Shown here piece after piece: positions 27,503-36,866 of a stretch of 55,484 nucleotides of DNA. The stretch comes from an uncultured Clostridia bacterium (GTDB taxonomy: Bacteria > Bacillota > Clostridia > TANB77 > CAG-508), in contig CAQZSK010000009.1 of NCBI GenBank assembly GCA_948934525.1, positions 1 through 55,484 on the forward strand, in the 5' to 3' direction. Each line of letters begins with the position of its first letter. Within the stretch, counting starts at the first letter, position 1. The notes under the pieces were generated by a model. That model saw nothing but the letters and a program-made list of their open reading frames with translations, had not been told where the DNA came from and did not search any database. A program made the translations under genes and the position numbers.

Positions 27503-30220
27503 TTAAGGAGTAGGAGTTGTACCACCATCTGGTGGCGTGTCTCCTCCTGGTGTTGTGTTTTCACCATTTGGATTGTCACCACCATTTGGATTATCGCCAC
27601 CATTTGGTATATCTCCGCCTGGATCTGTAGTAGTTAATTTATTAACTGTAATAACAATAGTAACACCCTTTTCTACCTTAGTTCCTGCTTCTAAACTTTG
27701 TGTTAAAACAATTCCATCTGCTTGAGTAGCATCATGACCTTCTATTACTGTAATAGTAAGGCCAGTTAAAGCTATTCTTGCATCAGCTTCTGTTTTACCT
27801 ATTACATTTTCTACAATTACCTTATTAGTTTCTTCATTATGTATTGTACATTTTTCAGTAGGAACCCCATACTTATCTTTTCCTAATGTCTGCCATTTAG
27901 CATTTTGTTCCTTTTCTGGTTTTTTAGCAAATACCTTCTCTTCTACATCTGGACAATATTCATTTGCTAACTTTTTAGTCTCTTTACAAATTTTTTCTGC
28001 CTCATGTCCATCACATTCGTTTGGCAAATTATCCTCTGTAAAGTATTCTGTATAAGTACTTGTGCAATTTTTAGTTGCCAATTTTCCTGAAGTTCTACAT
28101 ACTTTTCTTGTTACAACACTATTTGGCTTTTTAAATCTAGCTGCTTTTTTATTTTTGTGAACTGACTTCATAACATTTGCCCAAAGTTTTCTTGCATTTC
28201 CTACATTATACATGCTCCAAGCTTCTCCAGCACCTTCAGCATATCCATTCCATGTAGCAGCTACATAATATGGAGTAAATCCACAAAGCCAAGTATTGTC
28301 ATCATAATCTGTTGTACCTGTTTTGGCTGCCACATCGATATTGGCCATATAACATTCCCCAGCAGTTCCTTGTGAACCTGTTACAACATCCATCATAATT
28401 TGTTTAATAATATATGCATTTGCCGCTGAAATTACTCTATGTTTTTCTTGTTCAGGTTCTACTACAATATTTCCATTAGAGTCAACTAATTTACTATAAA
28501 ATGTTGGTTCTATATAAACTCCATCATTAGCTATCGTTCCATAAGCTGCTGCCATTTGTAGAGGTGTAGAACCATGATCAATACCACCAATCGCTAATGA
28601 GTTCTTTGCTGCATCTTCCTTCTTATATGTAGTTAATCCAAAATTATTTAAATACTCAACTGCTTTGTCTCCTCCAACATTCGAAAATATCTTTACATTA
28701 ACAATATTAGAAGACACTTCTATTGCTTTTCTAACTGTACATAATCCTTGATAGCCTCCTGCATTTTTTGGCCTCCAACTAACATTATTATTAATTTTTG
28801 CAAATTCTGTTAGAGTATCATCATAAATAGTTGATGCTGTAATTACTTTTTCTTCTAATCCTGGCCCTACATTAGCTAAAAGTTTTATAGATGAACCAGT
28901 TTGTCTTTCATATTGAGTAGCATAATTATTAGAATTGGTACTAGTTGGTTTATCACTTCCAAAGGCTCCTCCTATTGCTAATACTTTACCTGTTTTATAA
29001 TCAATAATAGCCATTCCAGCTTGTGTATTTACTTTTTTGTTCACCTTTTTTCCATTTTTATCTTTTACTGTAATTGTTTTATATTCTAAGTAACTCTTCT
29101 TCGCCATTTCAGTTGTAACTATCTTTTGAATATCAGAATCTAAATTAGTATATAATTTATATCCTCCACTTCTAATCATTCTTTCTGCTTCTTGGTAGCT
29201 AATATCCTTCTTTTTGGCTAAATCTTGTGCTGCTTCTTTCACTGCCTCTGCTACATAATATGTGTTTGTATTTTTAAAATCAAGTTTTCCTTGTTTAAAT
29301 TTTAATCCTTTTTCTACTTTGGCTATAGCTTCTTGATAAAGCTTTTCTGCTTCTTCTGCATTATCACTTATTTTGTTTTGCTCTTTCATTAAGTCAATCA
29401 CAAATTTTGTTCTTATTTTAATTTTTTCTGTATTATCTACATTTTCATTATACGGATTATATGCATTTGGTGAATGGTTAATACCCGCTAAAAAGCAGGA
29501 CTCAGCTAAATCTAAATCTTTAGCTGATTTTGCAAAATAATATTGTGCCCCATATTCTACACCATGAAGTTCAGTTCCACCTACAAAGATAACATTTAAG
29601 TATTTTTCTAAAATCTCTTCTTTCTCCAACATTTTTTCTAATTGATATGCCCTTGACATTTCACGAATTTTTCTCTCAATTCCCTCTTTACCGCTTCCTG
29701 CATCATCAGACATTAAATTTTTTACTAACTGTTGCGTAATAGTACTACCACCACCAACACTAGAACCATCAGCCTTATGTAGAAGATAACTAACTGTTGC
29801 TTTTGCTGTTCTTAAAATATCTACTCCATCATGTTCATAAAATCTCTTATCTTCTACTGCTACATAAGCATCTGCTGTATATTTTCCCATTTTATCAAAA
29901 GCAACTAACTTTCTATTTACATCTCCCTCTGATACAGAAAGAACTGCAAGTTGCTTTTCTTTTGAATCAAATACAACACCATTTTCATTAGCAATTAAGT
30001 CCTCCCTTGTTAATGTCCATTTATCACTAAGGAAAATCCCTGCTACAATACCTACTCCTGTTAGCCCTATTAAAATCATTAAAACAAAGCAAATTAAAAT
30101 TGCCTTTTTTAATTTAGAATGTTTCTTTTTTCCTTTTTTCTTTCCCTCTTTTTTTCCTTTTGGTTGTTTTTCTGCTTTTATCCTATATTGTTTCGTTTTA
30201 TCATTATCTTTATTTCCCAT
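27503..30220 (-). CDS. class A penicillin-binding protein (PBP1A type) with PASTA domain
   Basis: This 905-aa peptidoglycan synthase has a lysine-rich cytoplasmic start (1-38) and one membrane anchor (about 39-63). The glycosyltransferase domain shows AVEDKRFYEHDGVD (catalytic Glu near 123) and GGGSTITQQLVKNLM. The transpeptidase domain shows the serine in RQTGSSIKLL, SSNIVNVK and AAKTGTTDYDDNTW. Near residue 800 begins a PASTA domain (VENVIGKTEADARIALTG), followed by a low-complexity tail of PNGGDN/TPGGDT repeats, probably threading through the wall. An AGGAGG site lies eight bases before the ATG but can pair with CCTC next to the start. Confidence 0.95.
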   Translation of the reverse strand: MGNKDNDKTKQYRIKAEKQPKGKKEGKKKGKKKHSKLKKAILICFVLMILIGLTGVGIVAGIFLSDKWTLTREDLIANENGVVFDSKEKQLAVLSVSEGDVNRKLVAFDKMGKYTADAYVAVEDKRFYEHDGVDILRTAKATVSYLLHKADGSSVGGGSTITQQLVKNLMSDDAGSGKEGIERKIREMSRAYQLEKMLEKEEILEKYLNVIFVGGTELHGVEYGAQYYFAKSAKDLDLAESCFLAGINHSPNAYNPYNENVDNTEKIKIRTKFVIDLMKEQNKISDNAEEAEKLYQEAIAKVEKGLKFKQGKLDFKNTNTYYVAEAVKEAAQDLAKKKDISYQEAERMIRSGGYKLYTNLDSDIQKIVTTEMAKKSYLEYKTITVKDKNGKKVNKKVNTQAGMAIIDYKTGKVLAIGGAFGSDKPTSTNSNNYATQYERQTGSSIKLLANVGPGLEEKVITASTIYDDTLTEFAKINNNVSWRPKNAGGYQGLCTVRKAIEVSSNIVNVKIFSNVGGDKAVEYLNNFGLTTYKKEDAAKNSLAIGGIDHGSTPLQMAAAYGTIANDGVYIEPTFYSKLVDSNGNIVVEPEQEKHRVISAANAYIIKQIMMDVVTGSQGTAGECYMANIDVAAKTGTTDYDDNTWLCGFTPYYVAATWNGYAEGAGEAWSMYNVGNARKLWANVMKSVHKNKKAARFKKPNSVVTRKVCRTSGKLATKNCTSTYTEYFTEDNLPNECDGHEAEKICKETKKLANEYCPDVEEKVFAKKPEKEQNAKWQTLGKDKYGVPTEKCTIHNEETNKVIVENVIGKTEADARIALTGLTITVIEGHDATQADGIVLTQSLEAGTKVEKGVTIVITVNKLTTTDPGGDIPNGGDNPNGGDNPNGENTTPGGDTPPDGGTTPTP

Positions 30221-30268
30221 GAGGATGTCCTCCTATCCTTGCTTAAATAAATATATTTTTACGAAGTC

Positions 30269-30274
30269 ATTATA
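30269..30274 (-). promoter_or_regulatory. -10 box upstream of the PBP gene
   Basis: TATAAT on the minus strand, 49 bases before the start codon. The -35 region (TTTCCA at 17 bp) is weak. The remaining 30300-30359 region shows no further signal. Confidence 0.4.
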
Positions 30275-30359
30275 TACTATATTCAGCAAAATGGAAAGTA
30301 TTTTAAGAAATTTTTAAACTATTTTGCTTACGGTTTTAAGACTTTTATGTGTCACAAAT

Positions 30360-30398
30360 CAAAAAACCACTATTTTTTTATTCTAAATAGCAGTTTTT
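30360..30398 (-). terminator. terminator of the heat-shock operon
   Basis: ACTGCTATTT / AAATAGTGGT stem (with wobble) followed by UUUUUU on the minus strand, about 30 bases after the TPM gene. Confidence 0.75.
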
Positions 30399-30428
30399 GT
30401 AATCTTTTTTATTAAATTTGAGGACATA

Positions 30429-31232
30429 TTAGAAGCTTCTTGAACTTCCACCCCCACCAGAGTGTCCTCCACCACCGTGGAAACCTCCACCGCCAGAGAA
30501 GCCACCTCCATGGAAACCTCCGCCTCCACCAAAGAAAATGAATGGTCCTCCTCTGCCTCTAAACTTCGATTGTAGTATGAATAAAATTAATGTAATAAAT
30601 GTTATTATTATATACAATATAGTGTAACTCTGATTTGAGAATCCTTTTTGAACAGCCTTTTCAGATCCAGTAATGGTCACTCCATATTCATCTGCAATTT
30701 CCTTTAAGAAAGCACTATATCCATTTCTAATTCCTTCATCAAAATTGTTTTGCCTTAAATATGGAATAATATATTCATCTTGCACTCTTCCAGTTTTACC
30801 ATCTGGCAATTTTCCTTCTAGTCCATACCCTACTTCTACACGGAACTCCCTATCTCCGTAAGAACATAGTAAAAGCAGTCCATTATCTTTATTTTTATCT
30901 CCAATCCCCCAACTATTAAATAGTTGATAGGCATAATCTTCAATACTCATTCCATTTAATGATTTTACTGTCACCACTACAATTTGTGCCCCAGTTTTCT
31001 TTTGGAGTTCTACATTTGTATCCATGATATATTGCTTAGTCTCTCTTGTTAAGACTCCCGCACTATCATTCACATAGAAATCTGATGTTGGACTTACTAC
31101 GGCCGCAAGCGTTGTACTTGTCATACTACTCAAAATGAGAATGAATAGTAGCAGAAAAAAGGCAAAATGAATTCTTTGCCTTTTCTTACTTTGGTTTTCA
31201 ATTTTATTTATTTTTAAAACTTGTTTAATCAA
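30429..31232 (-). CDS. TPM-domain (YgcG-like) membrane protein with Gly-rich tail
   Basis: This 267-aa exported protein has a signal/anchor helix (IHFAFFLLLFILILSSMTS), then the TPM domain: YVNDSAGVLTRETKQYIMD, GAQIVVVTVKSLNG, NSWGIGDKNKDNGLLLLCS. A second helix follows and the protein ends in GGGGGFHGGGFSGGGGFHGG and SRSF. I start it at TTG 31232, six bases after GGAGG and overlapping the lemA stop; the longer frame to 31310 has no ribosome site and lies inside lemA. TPM proteins commonly pair with LemA, as here; the role is unproven. Confidence 0.87.
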   Translation of the reverse strand: MIKQVLKINKIENQSKKRQRIHFAFFLLLFILILSSMTSTTLAAVVSPTSDFYVNDSAGVLTRETKQYIMDTNVELQKKTGAQIVVVTVKSLNGMSIEDYAYQLFNSWGIGDKNKDNGLLLLCSYGDREFRVEVGYGLEGKLPDGKTGRVQDEYIIPYLRQNNFDEGIRNGYSAFLKEIADEYGVTITGSEKAVQKGFSNQSYTILYIIITFITLILFILQSKFRGRGGPFIFFGGGGGFHGGGFSGGGGFHGGGGHSGGGGSSRSF

Positions 31233-31794
31233 AATTAACCTCCGGAACTTTATTACTTCCTTCTTCAGCTTCAAAGTATGGTTTCTTATCGAAATTAAAC
31301 ATACCTGCAATGATACTTGCTGGAAATTTGCGAATGCTTAAGTTATATTCTTTGACAGCTTCGTTATATTGTCTCCTTGCTTGGCTAATTCTATTCTCAG
31401 TTCCTGCTAATTCATCTGATAATTGCATATAGTTTTGAGAAGATTTTAAATCTGGATAATTTTCAACAACTACTAATAAACGATTTAAAGCATTCGTTAA
31501 TTCTGTATTAGCATTTGCTTTATCTTCTATACTTTTTGCGCCTGCTAGTTTACTTCTTGCTTCTGTAACAGAGTTAATAACGTCTTGTTCTTGTTTAGCA
31601 TATCCCTTGACAGTATTGACTAAATTTGGAATTAAATCTGCTCTTCTTTGTAATTGATTATCAATGTCTGCAAATTTTCCATCCACTTCTTCACTTTTGG
31701 TAAGCATTCCGTTATAAGTAGAAACTACTGTAATTCCACCAATTAATAGAATGGCTGCAATTGCAATTAGGGTAATTAAAAGTCCTTTTTTCAT
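31225..31794 (-). CDS. LemA family protein
   Basis: This 189-aa protein has one N-terminal membrane helix (LLITLIAIAAILLIGGI) and the LemA helical domain: YNGMLTKSEEVDGKFADIDN, QLQRRADLIPNLVNTVKGYA, AGTENRISQARRQYNEAVKE and FPASIIAGMFNFDKKPYFE. It overlaps the TPM gene by eight bases and follows dnaJ by 18 bases, so it belongs to the heat-shock operon. Molecular function is not known. Confidence 0.93.
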   Translation of the reverse strand: MKKGLLITLIAIAAILLIGGITVVSTYNGMLTKSEEVDGKFADIDNQLQRRADLIPNLVNTVKGYAKQEQDVINSVTEARSKLAGAKSIEDKANANTELTNALNRLLVVVENYPDLKSSQNYMQLSDELAGTENRISQARRQYNEAVKEYNLSIRKFPASIIAGMFNFDKKPYFEAEEGSNKVPEVNFD

Positions 31795-31812
31795 ATTTTT
31801 CTTTTTCCTTTC

Positions 31813-32964
31813 TTATCCAAAAATCCCCTTTTTCTTTACTGGTGGTTGCTCATTCATAGTTTTGGCAAGCTGTAATAAAAGTTCACGTTGCTCAGCAGTT
31901 AGCTTCTTAGGTACTTGAACTTGAACTGTAAAGATAAAATCTCCTTGTCCATTACCATTAATAGCCTTGAAACCTTTGTCTCGAATAATAAATTTAGTTC
32001 CTGTTTGTGTACTATCTGGTATTGTATAGGTTTCTTCTGTTCCATCCACCATTGGAATACGAAGTTCTGCCCCTAATGTTGCTTGTGTAAAGGTAATTGG
32101 AATTTCACAAAGTACATTGTTTCCTCTTCTTGTATAAAGTTTATGCTTTTTTACATGAACAGTTAAGTATAGATCTCCTTTTGGTCCACCATTTTCTCCA
32201 GGTTCGCCTTCTCCACGTAATACAATCGTTTGATTATCATCCACTCCTGCTGGAATTTTCACAGATAATCTTACTTGATTACGAACTGTACCTTTTCCTT
32301 TACAAGTTTCACAAGGTGCTTTAATAATCTTTCCTGTTCCATGGCAGTTTGTACAAGTCCTCATTGTTTGCATTTGCCCTAAAATAGTTGTCTGTACTTG
32401 TTTAATCTGACCACTACCATGACAAACACTACAAGTTTCAGGATGCGTTCCTGGCTTGCTACCTTCACCATGGCAAGTCTGACAAGTTTCTTTGCGATTG
32501 ATAGTTACATATCTTTCTGTTCCTAAAAAAGATTCTTCAAAATTAATTTCTAACTCATATTGCAAATCAGTTCCTTTTCTAGGTCCATTTTGTCTTGTAC
32601 CACCTCGGCTACCACCAAAACCTCCTCCAAAGAAGGAAGAAAAGATATCTCCTAAGTCTCCAAAGTCACTAAATCCGTCAAAACCAGTTGAATATGTATA
32701 TGTACCATTTCCATATGGGTTACCTCCACCAAAACCTTGTGGTCCATCTGGTCCAAACTGGTCATACATTTTTCTTTTTTGGCTATCAGATAATGTTTCA
32801 TAAGCTTCATTTACCTCTTTAAACTTGGCTTCTGCTTCTGCCTTATTATCAGGGTTAGCATCTGGATGATATTTTTTAGCTAAGCGACGATAAGCCTTTT
32901 TTAGCTCATCATCACTTGCACTTTTATCTACACCAAGTACTTCATAATAGTCTCTTTTTGCCAT
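31813..32964 (-). CDS. dnaJ: chaperone DnaJ
   Basis: This 383-aa co-chaperone stimulates DnaK ATPase. The J domain holds the HPD motif (AKKYHPDANPDNK), followed by a G/F-rich linker. Four CxxCxGxG zinc repeats are CQTCHGEG, CSVCHGSG, CTNCHGTG and CETCKGKG, and two beta client-binding domains follow. Fourth gene of the CIRCE-controlled operon. A palindromic element (about 32979-33093) separates it from dnaK. Confidence 0.98.
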   Translation of the reverse strand: MAKRDYYEVLGVDKSASDDELKKAYRRLAKKYHPDANPDNKAEAEAKFKEVNEAYETLSDSQKRKMYDQFGPDGPQGFGGGNPYGNGTYTYSTGFDGFSDFGDLGDIFSSFFGGGFGGSRGGTRQNGPRKGTDLQYELEINFEESFLGTERYVTINRKETCQTCHGEGSKPGTHPETCSVCHGSGQIKQVQTTILGQMQTMRTCTNCHGTGKIIKAPCETCKGKGTVRNQVRLSVKIPAGVDDNQTIVLRGEGEPGENGGPKGDLYLTVHVKKHKLYTRRGNNVLCEIPITFTQATLGAELRIPMVDGTEETYTIPDSTQTGTKFIIRDKGFKAINGNGQGDFIFTVQVQVPKKLTAEQRELLLQLAKTMNEQPPVKKKGIFG

Positions 32965-32978
32965 CGTCTTCTCCTAAT

Positions 32979-33093
32979 TTGTCGCATTTCGGGACAGATG
33001 TCGCACAAACTATACATTTCACTGTGTTTCATCGCATAAGTCATCTGTAGCTCGCTTCGCTTCACATAGCTGACTTAACGTCCCCAAGTACGG
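32979..33093. repeat. variant palindromic element between dnaK and dnaJ
   Basis: The left half is TTTGTCGCATTTCGGGACAG followed by ATGTCGCACAAA; the right half ends in CTGACTTAACGTCCCCAAGT. It shares GGGACAGATGTC and ACGTCCCCAA with the other copies, but has GTCGCA in place of GTCAGT. The centre carries AGCTCGCTTCGCTTCACATA. Confidence 0.6.
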
Positions 33094-33098
33094 TATTT

Positions 33099-34943
33099 TT
33101 ATTTATTATCTTCATCAACCTTATACTCTGCATCATGGATATCTCCATTTTCATCAGTATGTGGTCCTTCTGTTCCTGCTTCTCCACTTGCTGCATTGTT
33201 AGCTGCTGCTGTTTGTTGATATAGTTTTTCTGAAATAGAATAAAATACGGTTGTTAGTTTTTCTGTAGCAGATTTAATTGCTTCTACATCAGAACCTTCT
33301 AATGCTTTTTTTACATTAGCAATTTCAGTTTCAGCTTTTGCTTTTTCTTCTCCACTGATTTTATCACCTAAATCATCTAATGTTTTTTGGCTGTTATATA
33401 CTAAGCTTTCTGCATTATTTCTAGCTTCGATTTCATCTTTTCTCTTCTTATCCTCTGCTGCATGTGCTTCTGCATCTTTTACAGCTTTTTCAATGTCTTC
33501 ATCTGTTAAGTTTGTACTTGCTGTAATAGCTACTTGTTGGCTATTTCCTGTTGCCATATCTTTTGCTGATACGTGTACAATACCATTTGCATCAATATCA
33601 AATGTTACTTCAATTTGTGGTACTCCACGTGGTGCTGCTGGAATTCCTGTTAATTGGAATCTTCCTAAAGTTTTGTTATCTGCTGCCATTTCACGTTCAC
33701 CTTGTAATACGTGAATTTCAACACTTGTTTGACCATCAGCTGCTGTTGAGAATACTTGTGATTTTTTAGTTGGGATAGTTGTATTTCTTTCAATTAATTT
33801 CGTAGTAACTCCACCTAATGTTTCAATACCAAGTGATAATGGTGTTACATCTAATAATACTAAATCTTTAACATCTCCTGATAATACACCACCTTGAATA
33901 GCTGCACCAATAGCAACACATTCATCTGGGTTAATTCCTTTGTCTGGTTCTTTTCCTGTAATTTTCTTAACTGCTTCTTGAACAGCTGGAACTCTAGTAG
34001 AACCACCTACTAATAGGATTTTGTGTAAATCATTTGCAGTTACTCCTGCATCTTTCATAGCTTTTTCTACTGGAATTTTTGTTGCTTCAATTAAGTCATG
34101 GATTAATTCTTCAAATTTAGCTCTTGTTAGAGTAATATCCATATGTTTTGGTCCAGTAGCATCTGCTGTAATGAATGGTAAATTAATTTGTGTTTGTTGC
34201 ATTCCTGAAAGCTCGATTTTAGCTTTTTCTGCTGCTTCTTTTAATCTTTGCATTGCCATTTTATCAGTTGTTAAATCAATAGCATCTGATTTTTTGAATT
34301 CTGCTACTAAGTAGTCAATAATCCTTTGGTCAAAGTCATCTCCACCAAGTTTTGTATTTCCATTAGTTGCTAAAACTTCAAATACACCATCACCAATATC
34401 TAGAATAGATACATCGAAAGTTCCTCCACCTAAATCATATACCATGATTTTTTGGTCTTGATCTTCTTTGTCCATACCAAAAGCTAATGCTGCTGCTGTT
34501 GGTTCATTGATAATTCTTAATACTTCTAATCCTGCAATTTTTCCAGCATCTTTTGTTGCTTGTCTTTGGCTATCACTAAAGTAAGCAGGTACTGTAATAA
34601 CAGCTTGTGTTACAGGACTTCCTAAATAATTTTCTGCATCTGTTTTTAATTTTTGTAATGTCATTGCTGAAATTTCTTGTGGAGAAAATTCTTCTCCTTC
34701 AATTTTCACTTTTCTGTTTGTTCCCATATCTCTTTTAATAGAAATTACTGTATTATCTGGATTAGTAACTGCTTGACGTTTTGCAATTTGTCCTACTAAT
34801 CTTTCTCCATTTTTTGAAAATGCAACAACAGATGGTGTTGTTCTGTTTCCTTCTGCGTTAGGAATAACAACTGGCTCTCCTCCTTCCATTACTGCTACAC
34901 ATGAGTTAGTTGTTCCTAAGTCAATTCCTATAATTTTTCCCAT
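33099..34943 (-). CDS. dnaK: chaperone DnaK (Hsp70)
   Basis: This 614-aa ATP-dependent chaperone has the nucleotide-binding domain marks IGIDLGTTNSCVAVMEGG, VITVPAYFSDSQRQATKDAG, INEPTAAALAFG, IMVYDLGGGTFDVSIL and LVGGSTRVPAVQ. The substrate-binding domain has LLDVTPLSLGIETLGGV, and a helical lid precedes the acidic C-terminal tail. I start at the ATG of MGKIIG (34943), nine bases after AAAGGAAG, rather than the ATG two codons upstream. Confidence 0.98.
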   Translation of the reverse strand: MGKIIGIDLGTTNSCVAVMEGGEPVVIPNAEGNRTTPSVVAFSKNGERLVGQIAKRQAVTNPDNTVISIKRDMGTNRKVKIEGEEFSPQEISAMTLQKLKTDAENYLGSPVTQAVITVPAYFSDSQRQATKDAGKIAGLEVLRIINEPTAAALAFGMDKEDQDQKIMVYDLGGGTFDVSILDIGDGVFEVLATNGNTKLGGDDFDQRIIDYLVAEFKKSDAIDLTTDKMAMQRLKEAAEKAKIELSGMQQTQINLPFITADATGPKHMDITLTRAKFEELIHDLIEATKIPVEKAMKDAGVTANDLHKILLVGGSTRVPAVQEAVKKITGKEPDKGINPDECVAIGAAIQGGVLSGDVKDLVLLDVTPLSLGIETLGGVTTKLIERNTTIPTKKSQVFSTAADGQTSVEIHVLQGEREMAADNKTLGRFQLTGIPAAPRGVPQIEVTFDIDANGIVHVSAKDMATGNSQQVAITASTNLTDEDIEKAVKDAEAHAAEDKKRKDEIEARNNAESLVYNSQKTLDDLGDKISGEEKAKAETEIANVKKALEGSDVEAIKSATEKLTTVFYSISEKLYQQTAAANNAASGEAGTEGPHTDENGDIHDAEYKVDEDNK

Positions 34944-34963
34944 AATCATTTACTTCCTTTCTT

Positions 34964-35022
34964 TGTCACTTTAGGGACGTTCCTTTTCCTGACAAACTTG
35001 TCAGATTGGGGACATACCTTAA
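34964..35022. repeat. palindromic repeat, copy D (inverted partner of copy E)
   Basis: 59 bp: TGTCACTTTAGGGACGTTCC, then TTTTCCTGACA, a four-base linker, and TGTCAGATTGGGGACATACC plus TTAA. The same 59-bp design occurs at 35597-35655 on the other strand, with few mismatches, so the two flank grpE as inverted repeats. Confidence 0.85.
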
Positions 35023-35051
35023 AGCATTTATATATTTTAAAATTAAAATCA

Positions 35052-35564
35052 TTAATTAGCTACAACCACCATAGAATGGCGTATTACCTTATCACCTATC
35101 ATATATCCTTTACGATATTCTTCTTTGATTTCCTTTTCTCCTAAACTCTCGTCTTGTATCAAACTTACTGCTTCATGAAGTTCTGGATCAAAAGTTTTTC
35201 CTATTGCTTCAATCTCTTTTACTCCATTTGCTGTTAATACATCTTTAAATTGTTTTAGTACAAGTTCTACTCCTTGTTTATAGTTTTCATCTTCAGTTGG
35301 GCTAGACACTGCTTTCTCTAAGTTATCTATTACTGGCAACAACCTAGAAACAACATCTCCCATTAAGGAATCATACATTCCCTCTTTTTCTTTTAATGTT
35401 CTTTTTTTATAATTATCAAATTCTGCTGCTACCCTCTTTAATCTGTCATCTGTCTCTTCTAGCTGAATCTTTAAAGTTTCATTTTGTTTTCTAACTTCTA
35501 TCACTTCATCTGTATTTTCTCTAATTTCTTCCTTTTCTTCTGTTAATTCTTCTTTTTCACTCAC
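35052..35564 (-). CDS. grpE: nucleotide exchange factor GrpE
   Basis: This 170-aa DnaK co-chaperone has an N-terminal charged coiled coil (VSEKEELTEEKEEIRE). RVAAEFDNYKKRTLKEKE is the family signature and the C-terminal beta domain has YRKGYMIGDKVIRHSMVVVA. I start at GTG 35564 behind GAAAGG. The open frame extends 40 codons further, but those codons are a translated palindromic repeat (for example SLGTFLFLTLLSEWGHT) and not protein. Confidence 0.95.
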   Translation of the reverse strand: MSEKEELTEEKEEIRENTDEVIEVRKQNETLKIQLEETDDRLKRVAAEFDNYKKRTLKEKEGMYDSLMGDVVSRLLPVIDNLEKAVSSPTEDENYKQGVELVLKQFKDVLTANGVKEIEAIGKTFDPELHEAVSLIQDESLGEKEIKEEYRKGYMIGDKVIRHSMVVVAN

Positions 35565-35596
35565 GCTTTTCTCACTTTCCTTTCTCTTCTTTCTTT

Positions 35597-35655
35597 TTAA
35601 GGTGTGTCCCCATTCTGACAAAAGTGTCAGGAAAAGGAACGTCCCCAAACTGACA
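35597..35655. repeat. palindromic repeat, copy E
   Basis: On the minus strand it reads TGTCAGTTTGGGGACGTTCC, TTTTCCTGACA, four bases, TGTCAGAATGGGGACACACC plus TTAA. This is the clearest full-length form of the family in the window. Located between hrcA and grpE. Confidence 0.85.
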
Positions 35656-35673
35656 TAACAGACAGCCCTTTTT

Positions 35674-36676
35674 TTATTCACCATTTAACTTCTTACTGAT
35701 ATATTTCATAACAGAAATCACTTTAGAATAGTCCATTCTCTTAGGTCCTATAATGCCAATCGTACCCAAATCCTTATCTTGATAACGGTGTTTAAATGTA
35801 ACAATACTAAAGTCTTTTAATTGTTCATTTTCCTGTTCATCACCAATATATACATTAATGTCATTTGCAAATCCTGTATTTAATAAATCTAATACAATTT
35901 CTTTGGTATCTATTAAATTAATGAAATTTCTAGCTACTTCTAAGCTTCTAAACTCTGGAAGTTCAAAGGCTTTATTGGTTCCTTCTAAATACACTTTTGA
36001 TTCTTCATGAATGACTTTATTTAACTGCTCCATAACAGGTTTTATCACTTCTAAACTATAGTTCATTTCTGAAAAAATATATTCTTCTAGTGGTTTATCG
36101 ATAGCTCCTAATGGTTTTCCTTTTAGTTTATTATTAAAGATAAAGTTTAATGTATTTACTTGATCCTCTGTAATATCTTCGTCAAATTTGATAATTGTTT
36201 CTTTTACAATTCCTGTGTCCGTAAGAATTACAGCCATCAACATTTTTGTACCTAGTAATACAAATTTTACATCTTCAATGTTTTGAATTCCTGCTTTAGG
36301 ACCAACAGCTACTGAAGTATAGTGTGTAATTTCTGATAAAGTATTGGTAGCGATTTTAGTTAAATCCTCTATCGCATTTACTCTAGTTTCCATCTTCGAC
36401 TGAATGTATCTAATTTCTTCTAAGCTAATGTCATCCTCTTTAATAAGTTCATCTACATAAAAGCGATATCCCCTTGCTGAAGGAATTCTTCCGACTAGAA
36501 GTATGTGGTTTATCTAAGTATCCAATTCTTTCTAGTTCAGACATTTCATTTCGTATAGTAGCACTACTACAATCTAATCCATATTTGTTAACTAAAGCTC
36601 CTGAACTTACTGGTTCCGCAGTGCTAATGTACTCATCGATAATTGCTTGTAATATTTTTTTCTTTCTTTCTTCCAA
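35674..36676 (-). CDS. hrcA: heat-inducible transcription repressor HrcA (needs +1 shift at CGG, 36491-36493)
   Basis: HrcA represses the dnaK operon by binding CIRCE. The straight frame covers only the winged helix (residues 1-61: ILQAIIDEYISTAEPVSSGA, SSATIRNEMSELERIGYL) and stops 14 codons after TCT AGT CGG. Skipping the C at 36493 gives HTSSGRIPSARGYRFYVDEL, matching the invariant TS-x-GRIPS motif, and continues through the dimerisation and GAF-like domains to 333 aa, normal for the family. The glycine restored by the shift is conserved across HrcA. As first gene of its own operon, its recoding efficiency would set the heat-shock response. Confidence 0.94.
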
Positions 36677-36718
36677 TGTTCCCCCTTTCCTTAGGGATAC
36701 TTGAAAATTATCTCCTAA

Positions 36719-36745
36719 TTAGCACTCTTTGTTTTTGACTGCTAA
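36719..36745 (-). promoter_or_regulatory. CIRCE operator (HrcA binding site)
   Basis: TTAGCACTC, nine bases, GACTGCTAA: one mismatch from the canonical TTAGCACTC-N9-GAGTGCTAA. It sits just downstream of the hrcA -10 box. Confidence 0.92.
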
Positions 36746-36754
36746 ACTTTCTAT

Positions 36755-36783
36755 ATATTATATCCATTTTTAGCAGTTGTCAA
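36755..36783 (-). promoter_or_regulatory. sigma-A promoter of the hrcA-dnaK operon
   Basis: Perfect TTGACA, 17 bp, TAATAT (TATAAT is also present at 15 bp). CIRCE follows at the expected start site. Confidence 0.8.
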
Positions 36784-36818
36784 TATGAATTGCTAAAAAA
36801 ACTATGAATTTTTTGTGA

Positions 36819-36850
36819 ACAAAAAAAGACTGATCTAAAAATCAGTCCTT
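36819..36850 (-). terminator. terminator of the DUF4190 gene
   Basis: GACTGAT / ATCAGTC stem followed by seven U on the minus strand, just before the hrcA promoter region. Confidence 0.85.
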
Positions 36851-36866
36851 TCTACTTTTCTATTTT

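Noticed and set aside
31233..31310. Longer N-terminus of the TPM protein
   Set aside because: Lies entirely within lemA, lacks a ribosome site, and would place charged residues before the signal helix; TTG 31232 has GGAGG.
35565..35684. N-terminal 40-residue extension of GrpE
   Set aside because: It is a translation of the palindromic repeat (SLGTFLFLTLLSEWGHT) and precedes a good ribosome site with GTG.
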